DNA from: Globisporangium splendens
Lineage: Eukaryota > Oomycota > Peronosporomycetes > Pythiales > Pythiaceae
Reading direction: 5' to 3'
Length of the DNA stretch: 64,000 nucleotides
Assembly (NCBI GenBank): GCA_006386115.1
Contig: VFIW01000026.1
Location: forward strand, 427,553 to 491,552
The first letter of the stretch is position 1; every line of letters begins with the position of its first letter. This document shows, piece after piece, positions 45,186 to 56,477 of this stretch. Under the pieces are notes generated by a model. The model made no database searches. It was not told the origin of the DNA and was given only the letters and a program-made list of their open reading frames with translations. A program made the position numbers and the translations under genes.

Positions 45186-46999
45186 CGCGCTTTGCTTTGC
45201 GCTGCTTCTTGTAGACCTGAGAGTGGAGTCAAGAGAGGGTTGGGAAAAGGAGCAAGCTCATTGTGATTGGTGAAATTTGTGCAATAAATGTGTTTTTTTC
45301 TGATTGGTATATATTATGCAAGAAAGCTCGACAATGTCCTTTCTTCGTAGAAAAGCATCCCCAAAGTTAGCCAATGGAATCACAGCATGCAGATCAATTG
45401 GAAACGGCCCTCAATTTGAGCTGCAGTGGTAAGCGTGGTCTGCAGAGAGTTTACGCCTCAGCGATCTTTGTAACAAGATTTAACGTTCCGTAGTGACGAA
45501 CGACGGTTGCAAAAGTCAAATCCCCCAAGATGCGTTGTCGGATGTTGTGATGCCGCAATCTTTCGGAAACCTCTTTTCTGGCGCTCCTCTTAACCTTTGT
45601 TTTTATGTAATTTGTAGATGATACTTGATGTTTTGCTGGGGTAAGATCAACTCCCTCTTACTAAATCAAGCAGTGCAAAGTGTGCAAGCAGTGAAGAGGT
45701 CGAACTGCACGTGCTGTGGGACATCTTTTGTTGCATCCGAGCAACAGTGGAACAAAGTTGTGCTGTGCCTGTTGGTGTAGAATTGTGCGACCAGATCTTC
45801 CTTTTCGCACCTGGAAACGGGTTTGCAAACAATAAAAAACAGACGCGGCAAGTGTGGTAGTGTCCATATAACAGACCATCCTCCAGTTGCTGCTTCCCCT
45901 CGACACAAACATGACCAAGACCTTTCCGTTGGAAAACCTTTTTCCATGGTTCACAGACTTTCCAAGACGCAGAGTTTGCATGCTCATTTGCTTCGGGATG
46001 CCATTAGTCTTGCACACCTTTGCTGTTGTCCCACGCTCTGTTGAAATTATGTGAACGAACGCTTGGGAGAATCAGAAGGATGCGCTCGCTGAAGACGATT
46101 ATATTTGAGGAAGAGCAACAACTAATACCACAGAGCGACATAGAGAGAAAAGCAGGAAGGCTGCAAAATGGAAAGACACTCGATCTGCTCCTGACGACAT
46201 GCTCCGAAAGGCGAACTCACCATCGCTTACGATGGTTTGCGAATCCTAAAAAGATCCAGCATCAGGTAGGACTGTGAGGTGTCGTAATAGGACTCCAAGT
46301 AGGAACAAAACGAAGCCATTGCATGGACGACTCGCTTGTATTTACATCCTCACAGAACAAATGCCTTTACAACAATTGTACAATCATCGTATCGTCACAT
46401 CAAAACTCAGCGCACAGTAAAATGCATCATCAGATGTTGCAAATCTCAACACATGGGCAATGATGTCAAGAGTCCCAGCTGTCATATGGTGGGCACGAAA
46501 AGAGCAGCGTTTATTGTTCTGTAGAATTTGTCCCAAACTGTATATCCAGAGCATATTCATTGTGGGTGTGTTGGCGAAGTTGGCGTCGTGGCGTCGTTGG
46601 TAATCATGATAAAAGCACAGTGTAGCGCAATAATTTACACACACACACACACACCTGCAAAAGAGGAAGGGACAAAGTGATCAGGAAATAGTTTTGATGA
46701 TTTCAGTCCAGTTCAGGCAGGGGGACATTGCGAGTGATGGTGGTGCTGTGCTCTTCAACTATGAATTCCGAGGGTGCTCCGATCGGTGTTTACGGAGGTG
46801 GCGTGGATTACATCGGGTCAGTCGCATCACTGCTGCCGTAAGAGAAAATACATCCGGTCCGTTTGCATGGGCGGATACCTAAGGACAGCGAGAGCAGCTA
46901 CGCATCTTCACCGCTACGCCAATGCGGACCAGTTCCCCATTTTCCATTTGGATCGCCCGCGCGCACACCAAGTACCTCACAAGCAGCTACCCAGCCAAC
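45186..46999. other. Gene-poor spacer
   Basis: About 1.8 kb with only short frames. A 118-codon minus-strand frame at 45661-46017 may be transposase debris but has no motif I can stand behind. An (AC)n run lies at 46637-46654. The end includes the promoter of the temptin-like gene. Confidence 0.4.
46637..46654. repeat. (AC)n microsatellite
   Basis: Nine AC units in the spacer upstream of the temptin-like gene. Confidence 0.9.
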
Positions 47000-47605
47000 A
47001 TGCCAGGAAAGGTCACCACCACCGTTCTCGCGCTCAGCGCCGTTCTCGCCTCCATGCAAGTTGCCGCCATACCGACCTATGTCGCCAAAATTCCTAACGG
47101 TGCCAACGTCGACGGCGTCCAAGCACTCGGCCACGTGAACCCAGAGGGTGGTGGCGCCCGTAACGCGTTCGGTACTGCGTTCGGTACTGCGGGCCACGCC
47201 TGGACCAAAGAGCTTTGCGAAGCGGATTCGGATGGAGATGGCCAGACCAACGGCCAAGAACTCGGTGATCCTTGCTGCGCCTGGGTTGAAAGCTCCAACG
47301 AAGTAGTGCAATGGTCCAAGGGACTTTCTCACCCAGGTCTTGCCTCGTCAAAATCGGACCCCTCGCTCTGGGCCAGCGTTTCGTGTGGATCTGCATCCAA
47401 CTCCACTGGATCGTCGACATCTAACTCGACCACCACTACCACTACCACTACCACTACTACTCCTACGACCACCACTGCCACTCCAAGCACAACTACTGCA
47501 ACCCCAGCCGCTACGACCGCCGCACCATCCAGCGCTGCTGCGTCGACTTCGGCGTTCACATTGGTCTCTGCGACGGCTGTTATTGCGGCTGCTGTTTTCG
47601 CGTAA
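47000..47605 (+). CDS. Secreted temptin-like protein with Thr-rich stalk
   Basis: A 201-aa single-exon protein. I start it at 47000 because this ATG begins directly with a signal peptide (MPGKVTTTVLALSAVLASM), although the frame is open 26 codons upstream. The mature domain (about 24-130) reads IPNGANVDGVQALGHVNPEG, then WTKELCEADSDGDGQTNGQE and LGDPCC. This is the temptin Cys/Cys domain with its EF-hand-like DxDGDGxTNGxELGDPCC core, first known from the Aplysia pheromone complex and common in oomycete secretomes. A poly-Thr/Ala/Pro O-glycosylation stalk and a C-terminal hydrophobic segment (FTLVSATAVIAAAVFA) follow, which suggest GPI anchoring. The role in oomycetes is unknown. Confidence 0.85.
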   Translation: MPGKVTTTVLALSAVLASMQVAAIPTYVAKIPNGANVDGVQALGHVNPEGGGARNAFGTAFGTAGHAWTKELCEADSDGDGQTNGQELGDPCCAWVESSNEVVQWSKGLSHPGLASSKSDPSLWASVSCGSASNSTGSSTSNSTTTTTTTTTTTPTTTTATPSTTTATPAATTAAPSSAAASTSAFTLVSATAVIAAAVFA

Positions 47606-47836
47606 GTGGCTTGGTACAAGTTGGAAACCTCACATCAGCTTCATAAAGACAGCGTTTGTAAGATTTTTTTATATTGTAAACAAGTGCACTTTCGATCCTT
47701 GCTTTTCTCATTATTTTGACACTCGGATTCTAAACTGGTCGAGTGATGTCCCATCGAAGTTCTTGCCGACAACTCAATGCTCTTATATGTAACTACTAAA
47801 AATCGTTTTGTCTTGATTCAGAGGACTTCCCATTGG

Positions 47837-49166
47837 CTAAGGAAACACCAGACCCTGACCTCGTGCGATGTGGGATGGACTCTTGTCTCCAGTAGTCTGG
47901 TGAGTTTGGCAGCGATTGCCCTTTCGCACTGACCGATCACACCCAGACACTTCACAGCGCCGCCCACCACCGTGCGAGATGCAGTACCCATTACCGCGAT
48001 CTTTCTTCTTACAGCCTTCTGTAATGCAACGCCGAATGCCGCCATGCAGATAGCAGAGTCCAAGTCGTTGGGTTCCTTTCGTGCAACCGGGGATACGGCA
48101 CTTTTTTCCCTTCTCCATGTGCTCGACAAAGACCACCGCCTTGCGAGCTTTTATCACAACCTGACATTTGACAGCATGCACCACCTCCGTGAGTTTTGCA
48201 CCGATTGTTGGACTGAACCCGGCGATCACAGCCTTCTACAATGCATTGCTTGGCTCGTCGTGAAGGCTTTGCCTTTTCGGCCGCGGGCTGTTTCTGTGTT
48301 GAGGAGGGAGCTGTAGCGGTTGCTTTCTTTTTCGACGTCGTAATAGTTCGAGTTAATTTCGCGGTAGTTGTTGATGGAGGCATCAAACTTGAGGGACTCG
48401 GGAGAATAAAACTGTGCGGCAGTGGAGTGATGCGCACTGGAAATGACGCGCTTGGAGGAATGCTGATTGGAGGTGGATTTGGCTCTCCTTTCCACGACTG
48501 TCGAGCAGACTTGGTCCCGGAATCCACAATATCTTCCCACGATTCACGAAGAAATGAGTCCACTACAGGGGACAGCTCGGACACCGTACCAAGTTCTTGC
48601 TTGATGAAAGGTACCCCTCCCGCTGCTTGGCCTGTGAGGGAAGAGGCTCTTCCGTTGACTCGCAATTTCATGTCCGGAGACATATACGAAGGGTCGAAAG
48701 ATGCTGAAGGCTCTTCCTTTATTATGTCGGGTGCTTCTGCATCGTTCTGGGAGAATAAACCCACCAAATTTGTCAAACTGAAATCCAGCGGCTCGGCCGA
48801 GAGTCTTCGAGACACAGAGGACCCGCGAGGTGTCTCTGCTGCGTCAAACATCATCGCGCTTTCGAAATCCACATCTTCGAGCAAATCCGCAGATCCGGGC
48901 AAATTCAGCAACTCGCTAATGCTTGTGATCGAAGCGTTGGTCGCTGAGGCAGCAGGAGTTGGTATTTCCACGGCAGCCGCTTCTCTCGTTTTGTTTTTCA
49001 GCGGAACTAGCGAAACGAGGACACTGAAGCCAATTGCTCCTTGACTAACTGGCACTTTCCACAATGAAGTGCGGTAGTAGATGAGCCTGCCGTCGCAACG
49101 GATTACAGTAGCGGTCTCACCATTAAAAGGACTAGCTACAGCGACGGAAGAAATATATGAGGGCAA
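47837..49166 (-). pseudogene. WRKY19-like zinc-finger-repeat protein, split by a homopolymer frameshift
   Basis: A nuclear-type protein with tandem zinc-knuckle repeats of the pattern C-x-x-x-GC-x(5-7)-RC/LC-x2-HGG, found in oomycete and plant WRKY19-like proteins (without a WRKY domain here). The first repeats (QCIVEGCDRRVQSNNRCKTH; CCQMSGCDKSSQGGGLCRAH) are in one frame. The next three (CRIPGCTKGTQRLGLCYLHG; CITEGCKKKDRGNGYCISHG; CEVSGCDRSVRKGNRCQTH) continue in another. The switch falls in a run of six T (48102-48107, plus strand); five would keep frame. Upstream is a Ser/Pro-rich, acidic activation-like region. The 5' exon is missing: the frame opens at a TTG just after a good acceptor (ACTCACAG), so an upstream exon should lie beyond 49166. 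It is either a real broken gene or a sequencing error. Confidence 0.7.
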
Positions 49167-49230
49167 GCCTGTGAGTACAAGTCATACAAATAGTTAAGTT
49201 TCCGATGATCCACCCCCCTTGCTTCGTCAT

Positions 49231-49392
49231 ATGACACGACCTCCTACACAATCTTATCCTCAGTACATGCTCCGCCAGCAGGTGCGGGAATCGAAGGCTG
49301 ATCGGGAGGATGCAGTAGAGGAAGAGGCTCAGCGTTGTCGTATACTCATGACGAAGTCACCATCGTCGTATGGATGGATGAGGACTTGTTAG
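49231..49392 (+). CDS. Small ORF, 53 aa
   Basis: ATG at 49231 to TAG at 49390-49392. The product is polar and helical (MLRQQVRESKADREDAVEEE AQRC), better than random in composition, and may be a small gene or an exon remnant. No splice partners or homologs are recognised, and it lies in the expected 5' region of the opposite-strand zinc-finger gene. Confidence 0.25.
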   Translation: MTRPPTQSYPQYMLRQQVRESKADREDAVEEEAQRCRILMTKSPSSYGWMRTC

Positions 49393-49943
49393 TGTAAGTG
49401 ACTGCAGTATAATGATGGAGGACATGCCAGCCCCATTGCGCCAATGCAACTGATAACTGAACCTGTTTAAATCGATATAGCTTCCACTTCAACCGCTTGC
49501 ATGCTGCCAATGCACCATTCAGAACACTTCCGCGCTCATTTTAAACTTGGAGCCAAGCGAACTCGGCCGACGAAGACACATTTTTGCAAGCGCCAACAGC
49601 GAGCTTGTACATCAGTAAATTTAAGCTATCACTGATGCGGGTTGAGTTGCGCCGTAACCTATCAGTCGAAGATCTAGTCATGTGAGCACTGCTGCACGTA
49701 TTGAGCATTGCTTGTGCATGGCAGTCGAGCACAACATAGTCCACGACAGCAGCGAGAAAGAAAAAAAAAGACGAAGCGGCAGACATTCGCAGTACATCTT
49801 CATCACTGAGCAGCACTATAAACATTCATTTCCATTCACAGGCAGGAAAAACGGGAGGAGACACAGTTCATGAAGAAAGCACTTGCGTTATTTCGGTACC
49901 TCATATGATAGATGCAATATCGCAATGAAAATAAAGATCGCCT

Positions 49944-50663
49944 TCATGTCATGATGACAAGGTACGTGAGTAGCAAAAGCACAAACACGAGCACGATAAT
50001 AACCACAAAATTCTTCATCCCCCCTGCTCAACAACGCAACACCATTCGTAAATACTATCAGAATCAGCCGTTGATCGCGCGAACAACCATACACACACTC
50101 GCACCTGACTGTTCAATCAGCTCTTTGGTTTTCTTCGTGACCGCCTGAAGTGCTTCTGAGGCTTTATCTGTCTCTTCGTTTAAATCGTCCAGCATGCTGC
50201 ACATCAACGAACATAAAGGTCGTGAGGCTATTTTTTCCCGAATAAAACCATACATTTGCCACTGCGCACGTACGCGTTTTGTGAGTCGAGCTCGGTACTA
50301 ATCGATAGACTCATGTCACCAAGACGCTTGACTGCTGTGTGAAGCTGATCTAGGCTCTCATCCTGCTTCTCGCGCTCCATCTAGTATTATTGCACAGTAG
50401 AAGCCATCAGCGAGTTCACCGTCAAGAAAGCAGGGATCAACCACAACCACGCAAACAATAAAACGCACCTGCTGCTGGTTGCGCTCTCGTTGAACGTAGT
50501 CATCTTCTTCACCGTCGGTCTGTGCATTTAGAGACAACACAGTAAGTAATGCTGACTGGGATATTGAAAAGGGTCCTTGACGTCATCGTTCAGCACTTGG
50601 ACGCACGTCGTTGGAGATCTTGGCGTAATTGGCTGGTTTCCCAGATGGAAACGGTCGCGACAT
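49944..50663 (-). CDS. Short Qc-SNARE (Bet1/Sft1/syntaxin-8-like)
   Basis: A membrane-fusion SNARE, 128 aa, in five exons: 50607-50663, 50469-50519, 50274-50380, 50105-50196 and 49944-50023; all joins are in frame. After a short polar N-terminus (MSRPFPSGKPANYAKISND) and a linker comes one SNARE motif (about 40-100): SLDQLHTAVKRLGDMSLSIS, TELDSQNAMLDDLNEETDKA and SEALQAVTKKTKELIEQ. The Gln in LDSQNAML is at the zero layer, which makes it a Q-SNARE of the Qc type. A single C-terminal anchor (FVVIIVLVFVLLLLTYLVIM) places it in a vesicle or Golgi/endosome membrane. It lacks an N-terminal regulatory domain, and each exon carries only a small part of the motif, so it is easy to miss in automatic annotation. 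Confidence 0.85.
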
Positions 50664-51068
50664 CTCGACTGGTAGAGCACGTGTACGCTCACGTAGTTGT
50701 TGAAACGCGCACTGCTGCCAATGACGCTGTTGTTTGATGCAGTCGACGCCGCCACGTGTGCGCGCTTCTTCTTCTTCGCGTTTGCGTCTCGCTCGAACTT
50801 GTGTTTGAATCCGCTATTCATAGCCCGCGCTTGTTTAGGGGCAGAACGGTTGTTGACAATTGCGAATAGGTGGGATGAGGGTAAAAACGAGAGAGGAAGA
50901 GTGGACATTCACTAAATTAGGATATGAGTCTCGATCAGTCAGATGTGATATCAAGTTGACTGTAGGAGAGTATTTACAGTGTCGACCTGGTATAAGATCA
51001 GTAGGGATATTGCGGCTGATTCAACTTTACGATTTATTTAAGATTTTGGCTCAGCTACTTAATTTTGA
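50664..51068. other. Spacer passing into AT-rich DNA
   Basis: Upstream of the SNARE start. From about 50925 the composition becomes clearly AT-rich. A plus-strand frame (to 51135) includes LIQLYDLFKILAQLLNFDCA and may be the N-terminal part of the ORF that follows, joined by a frameshift near 51110. Confidence 0.4.
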
Positions 51069-51347
51069 TTGCGCATATTCTCCCAAATTTTCAGCTCAAA
51101 CGGATGGCTGGGAGGCAAACGATTACCCCTTCTAAACCCTGTAGTATTTGAATGGTCTGATGGTGCTAAATCAGAAACTGTTGTAGACAATAAAGCTACA
51201 TTTACATATAAATCTCTTCTAGCACTCAAAGAGCACAGCATAACAATGGAGCGTTCTGTCGCAACTCCATTTGATAAAATAACAACCCCAACAATTCAGC
51301 TTAAACTATACCCAACAACCGGTGTCATCTTTATCTTTATAAGGTGA
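51069..51347 (+). pseudogene. AT-rich ORF split by the LINE insertion, left part
   Basis: The frame reads VVFEWSDGAKSETVVDNKAT, ALKEHSITMERSVATPFDKI and TIQLKLYPTTGV up to the 14-bp duplication at 51315-51328, where LINE copy A begins. On the other side of the LINE, starting in the second copy of the duplication (59898-59911), the same frame continues for about 23 more codons (IAMDGNKEVMRLVKDNQFTI) and stops near 59985. So a continuous ORF existed before the LINE landed. Its codon use (AT-ending) differs from the host genes around it, hinting at foreign or mobile origin. I do not recognise the protein. Confidence 0.55.
51315..51328. repeat. Target-site duplication of LINE A, 3' side of the element
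   Basis: ACAACCGGTGTCAT, matched exactly at 59898-59911. Bases on either side differ, so the duplication is 14 bp. Confidence 0.9.
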
Positions 51348-51436
51348 GGTATATTTAGGTTCATCTTCGTGACCTACAATATCCATTCTCCTACCTAATT
51401 CTTCATTGCGAATTTCATCTAGGAGTGTAAATGTGT

Positions 51437-52872
51437 CTACAGCGCGGATTGCAATAGATCACTTCTGAATGCTAAATAATCTTTGACCAGGATGGCATGT
51501 TCTCTTGGTCCTATGTGAGGCTGCCTTGTGTTGTCCAATGACCTTGGATCTTCCGAACTTCGCATAAGCCAATGCATGACATCGTTGTCAAGATCCTGGG
51601 TGAGATTGTTGAAAGCAGCTCGATGAGTTGGGAAGTGAACCTGCGTTGAGGTTCTGGTGTCCATGGCTAGGTTGGCGGCTGAGTCCGCCATCTTGTTGAA
51701 GGCACGGTAGTGATGGTACCATCCTCGGATGTCGATGCAATCCGCGAGTCGTCGACTTGTCTGGTATAAACGTGCCAATCGGTGCTGTCGAGGGGACCGA
51801 TGCATTCGCTGTTGGGAGATAATGAGTGCACTGTCTCCAATCACGTACAACGGTTCGAAGTGACTGCGTTGGGCTTCTCGGAGTCCATGTATGAGACCCC
51901 AGTACTCGGCAAAGTTGTTGGTCGTGTCCTTCCTGCTATTGGCCATGCTCGCGGTCCAAATTAAACTGGCTGTGTGCGAGTCCTTATGGACACGCACGAT
52001 AATGGATCCAGTCCCTCCTGGTCCTGGATTGCCGCGTGATCCACCATCGAAAAACAACAGGTAAACGCCGCGAGTATCATTTGGAGTCAAGGGGATGGCG
52101 TCGGTTTGGCTGAGAAAGCAGTCGACATATGCCTTGAGAACTGCTGCAACCGTGTGACCGTCAGAGTCTCCAGCTTGCACTTCAGCGAGTCGTGCGAGGT
52201 TTCGCATTCCTGCCTCTAATCTGGTCATCATGACCGCCATCTCAGCAGTCGATTCGATTGGATCCGAATCCATGCGTCGCAGATGCGCACACCAAATGGC
52301 TGTATGAGCGACGCGCTCATATATCGCCACAGCATGTGTGCGACGGGATAGAGATGATCTTGGAGATGTTCATTGGAGAACTTGTGTCCGATAATGTGTC
52401 TCTTGATCGTGGTCCATGCATGCCTTGGAGTATCTGGTAGATCCAGACTGAAGATCCAGATTGCGGGGTCGTGACCAGGAGTGATTCCGATCTTCGCCCA
52501 TAGCGCATAAAAGTAGTTCCACACCAGTTTGGCTTTCGGACACTCCCAGAATAGATGTTGAACAGAAGATTGGACAACTTGGGAACATTCGGGATTCGAG
52601 CAGGATAGATCAGCTTTCTCATAGTTCCACATGGAGAGTCGGTTGGCTTTCAGCCGGAGAAGAGTCTGAGCCGTATAAGCAGTAATCCCTGGGATGTTGT
52701 GTAATTCGCTCCATTGGATTAATTGCAGTCCTGGCCACAGAGATCCTGCTGTATGGACAGCTTTGTTGACTGCTGCATCTCGAGTATCTTTGCCAATTTG
52801 TGTCCTCGTTGCTGCAACTTGTTGCCGATAGAAAGATCTGGTCGTATTGTATCGTCCGTTGCCACCCCATAG
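51437..52872 (-). pseudogene. LINE A: reverse-transcriptase tail, zinc knuckle and RNase H
   Basis: Continuation of the LINE A polyprotein after the nonsense codon. A zf-RVT-like knuckle (CSNPECSQVVQSSVQHLFWEC) is followed, after a one-base deletion at 52300/52301, by an RNase H domain with all acidic motifs: FFDGGSRGNPGPGG (Asp), NNFAEYWGL (Glu), VIGDSALII (Asp) and NKMADSAANLAMD (Asp). The frame ends at 51437. In copy B the same region is one open frame. Confidence 0.9.
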
Positions 52873-55800
52873 TTACACGATTCTTGTGAAGCGTGGGTGT
52901 GCATGGAACGACACCTTCTGCCCGTTCAAGTCTCTTGTTGGCATGATGTCACAGTCCATTGCGGAGTGAACTGTATGCGTAGCTTTGACTAGGGTCGTGT
53001 CGACGTGGGTCAGAGTTGCTTCACTGGTGTGCAGATGCCATTCGTGGTTATAATGACGTTGCCCGTTGTACAGCCGAAGCACATTTGTTTGCTGTGGTCG
53101 ATACAGAAGCTGTGGGAAGTTGGATACCAACGTAGCACATAACCGCTCGAGCGCTCGAATAGACGGCCGGGAGAATCCGGAGATTCCACATGTTGGGATG
53201 AAGTTAAGCACTCCTGGTCTTATCCACTCCCATCGAAGTATGTCACCCAGTTGTGCTGTTCCAACTGATAATGATGTGTGAGCAAGCTTGTAAGGGGAGC
53301 CGTTGGAATCAAGAAGCCACCCATCTGCAGTCGAGGTCATGTATGGCAGCCATTCTGCACAGAATGTCCCACGTAGCTTTCGTCCTTCAGCGATGATACC
53401 TGGAAGCCTGTCAGACATTTTAGAGCTGAGGTCGATCTGGAACACATCGCCGTCCCATTGAGTCTGCACAATTGTCGACTTGAAGTGCTCGTAACACCAA
53501 CGTACATTATCACGTTCTCTGGGCTCATAGGGTCGAGAATGGAGCGACGCACATAATGCTGCGCCAGTTGTCCACATGTTATCACGAAGCTGGAGTGGCC
53601 GCCTTGGAATTGCATCGAGCGGCGTGATGTACGTCGAAGAAGCCCTTGTGTTGTGCAGCAAGATTTCCCCGATGACCTGATCGATGTGAGAGGTTGTGAT
53701 TGCCCATTTGGAGACTGCTGTGGCACTCATCGTCATCAGCTCAGTTCTGATGTTGGGTACTGACAAGCCTCCATTCATTTTTTTGAGTTCAGCTTGTTCT
53801 TCCTTCATCCACGGTTTCGCAGGCTTACCATTCCTTGAGCCCCAGACAAATTGTTTCACTAGGTCGTGTAGCTGATTGACAATAGCCGTAGAGGGCCAGG
53901 AGTGCCTGGCCACGTAAAGCACTTTGGGTATGATGACGGCACTGGCAATTGCTGCGCGTTGGGCGACAGAGTGAGTTTTGAGACGCGCAAGTCGAAGTCT
54001 GACACGTAAGGCTTGGATGCACTTGGACCAGTTACTTGCATTCGAAGGCGTTTGTCCGACTTGGATGCCGAGGTAGCGGCAATGTTCCTCGCGTTGTAGC
54101 ACATGAATGTCACTGACTGACTCTTCGGTGGAGCTGTATTCCTTGTTCAGCGGCAATACTGCAGATTTGTGCCGATTGACTCGAAGCCCAGAAGCTGCTC
54201 CATATTTGTCCAGGATTGCAAACACGGCGTTAATATCCTTGGGATCGCTAAGATAAATGGTCGTGTCGTCTGCGTATCCTCCAAGTCTGACTTCAGTTGC
54301 GCATCCTGCTGCCTGGAGTTCAACGCCGTGTATTTCGTCACTCTCTTCGATTTTCCGATAAAGAACCTCTAACGCCAAGATGAAGAGAAGAGGGACCAGC
54401 GGACATCCTTGACGAATTCCGGATGTTACGTTGTACTTTCTCGACAGGAAACCGTTGACAATGAACTTGTAAGTGGTTTGAGAGTGTAACACCTTCACTA
54501 AGTGTACGAACTTCAATGGGAATCCAAGATGCTGGAGCGCTTGTGCCAGAAAGCTGCGATCGATTGAATCATAGGCTTTAGCAAAATCAAGGAGCAACGC
54601 GATCGCTCTGGACATGGCGGGGTCGCTCGTGGCCCGCTGTTGTGCAGCCAATAGCACATCGATCGTCGTCGGGATTGCTCGTCCTGGAACGAAACCAGCT
54701 TGCATGTGATGGATAAGCCAAGGGAGCACCGTTCGTAATCTGGTTGCAAATATCCGTGTGAATATTTTGTAATCAGAGTTGAGGAGTGCGATTGGTCTGT
54801 AGTCCAGCGGCGATGCAGCAGAGACGGACTTTTTTATGCAGTGAATATGAGCTTCACTGAACGAACTTGGTAGAACGCATTCGGGTATCCACAAGTTGAA
54901 AAGTCGCTCGAATAGACCGGTAATCTCGTCACAGTGGTCTCTGTACCAGTCATTGCCGAGTTCGTCAGGACCGTGAGCTTTGCCTCTCTTGCATTTCTTC
55001 ACAGCCTGTTTAATTTCACTCGAATCGATCGGTTTGAGCAGGAAGCCTAATCTGTCCGACGGAGGAATAGCTGTTCCTGGATCGAGGATTTGATCAATGT
55101 CAGTTTGCAGAGTGGGCGTCTGTTGCATGATTGATTTCCATCCTTCTCCCATGTCGTCAGCAAGTTCTCGTGAACGCATGGGTCCGCAAGTAGCTGTGCC
55201 ACCGAGTGTGAAGATAGTGTTGTCAAGGAACTTGGTCGAGATATGCTTGTAGAAGGATTTGCTCGTTTTTCGTTCATGATGCATGTGCTCCCGAAAAATG
55301 CGGTCCCGTCTTGAAGCCTGCCACTTAGATTTGCATTCTGCAATGGCACGACGAATACTCGTGGCGGTGGTAAGAAACTCTTGCGACAACTCCACGTTTT
55401 GATCACCCACCGCTCCACCAGAGTGATCGAGCATCTGCGCTTCTGATTCTGAGAGGCGTCGTTGCAACCTCTGGATTTTCTTCTTGTATCCTTGATTCAA
55501 TCTGGCGAAGTACGATTTTTTAGCTTCAAGGTACCTGATCCTGAGCGCGATCTTGGCTTCATCCCACCAATTTGCTGTGGCCAGAGCATAATCACGAGGC
55601 GAAGAGTAACGCCCACGTAACTCATCAAGTTGGTCATGGGCTTTTTCGAAGAAATCTTTTCCAATACTCGTCGCATGCGCCGCTGCATTCTTCGGAAGTG
55701 GATAGACAACTCGAGGTTTCTTGCTTTGGATCACCTTGTCAGGAGCAGCTACTCGGATCGTGACTCCATTGTGATCGGAGAACGGACCAGCTACGCTTTG

Positions 55801-56465
55801 GTAGACGCTGCGAACCCAGTCGAGATGGTCATTGCTGCAGTACCATCGGTCGAGCCTACTGCTGGCACTGCCGTCCGAAGGCAGTGTATAGTAGTAGGTG
55901 TGATGCTGTCGATGGAATGCTTTGACGTCTCGTGTGTCCGTGGCGCGAAGAGCATCATCCTCGAGGGTGTCAACAAGATTCAATTTCTGGAGCAGTTTCT
56001 TCAATTCCCTGGAATCGTGCACTTTGTTGTGGTTGTTGTGAGACCTGTCTGCCATCTGGTTGAGAGTGCAATTAAAGTCTCCACCGCACAGAATGGGTCC
56101 ATCATGTGACGAGAGGAGACCTGATAGTGCTCTGTAGAAAGCTTCCCTTGCAAATACGGTAGAAGGAGCGTAGATGTTGAGAAGTAACACCGTTTCACCA
56201 CGCAACGTCACCGTAGCTGCCATCCAGTGCGCATTCCACTGATCCTGCTTATATGGAGCCAGTGTAGGTATGCACGAATAGGGATTCAACAAGATCGCCA
56301 CTCCTCCTTTGCGCTCGGTGGAAGCTGACCAGAGAGAGAGTCTGGGATCCGACTCTTCTGATGGTTCCTGAAAACCCCAACTTCGACGAAATCTGGATTG
56401 CATTGATGCCACTTCGGTCTCCAGGACGTGCGTTTCTTGGAGAAGGACAATGTCCAATGATCCCG
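52873..56465 (-). pseudogene. LINE A: endonuclease and reverse transcriptase
   Basis: About 1,195 open codons. The AP-endonuclease part has LLQETHV, CGGDFNCTLNQ and FSDHNGVTI (its first strands lie beyond copy B, at 59323 onward). The reverse transcriptase has YRPIALLNSDYKIFTRI, HHMQAGFVPGR, LLLDFAKAYDSIDR, SGIRQGCPLVPLLF and the catalytic GGYADDTTIY. The frame closes at a TAA (52873-52875) where copy B has CAA, so a single C-to-T transition on the element's strand killed it. There is no real start at the left end; the TTG near 56457 is internal. Confidence 0.92.
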
Positions 56466-56477
56466 AATCATCAGTCT
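56466..56477. repeat. Target-site duplication of LINE B, 3' side
   Basis: AATCATCAGTCT, identical to 59311-59322; flanking bases differ. The last T or two could also belong to the tail. Confidence 0.88.

Noticed and set aside
45661..46017. PiggyBac-like transposase fragment
   Set aside because: A vague resemblance only when switching frames; no catalytic Asp motif.
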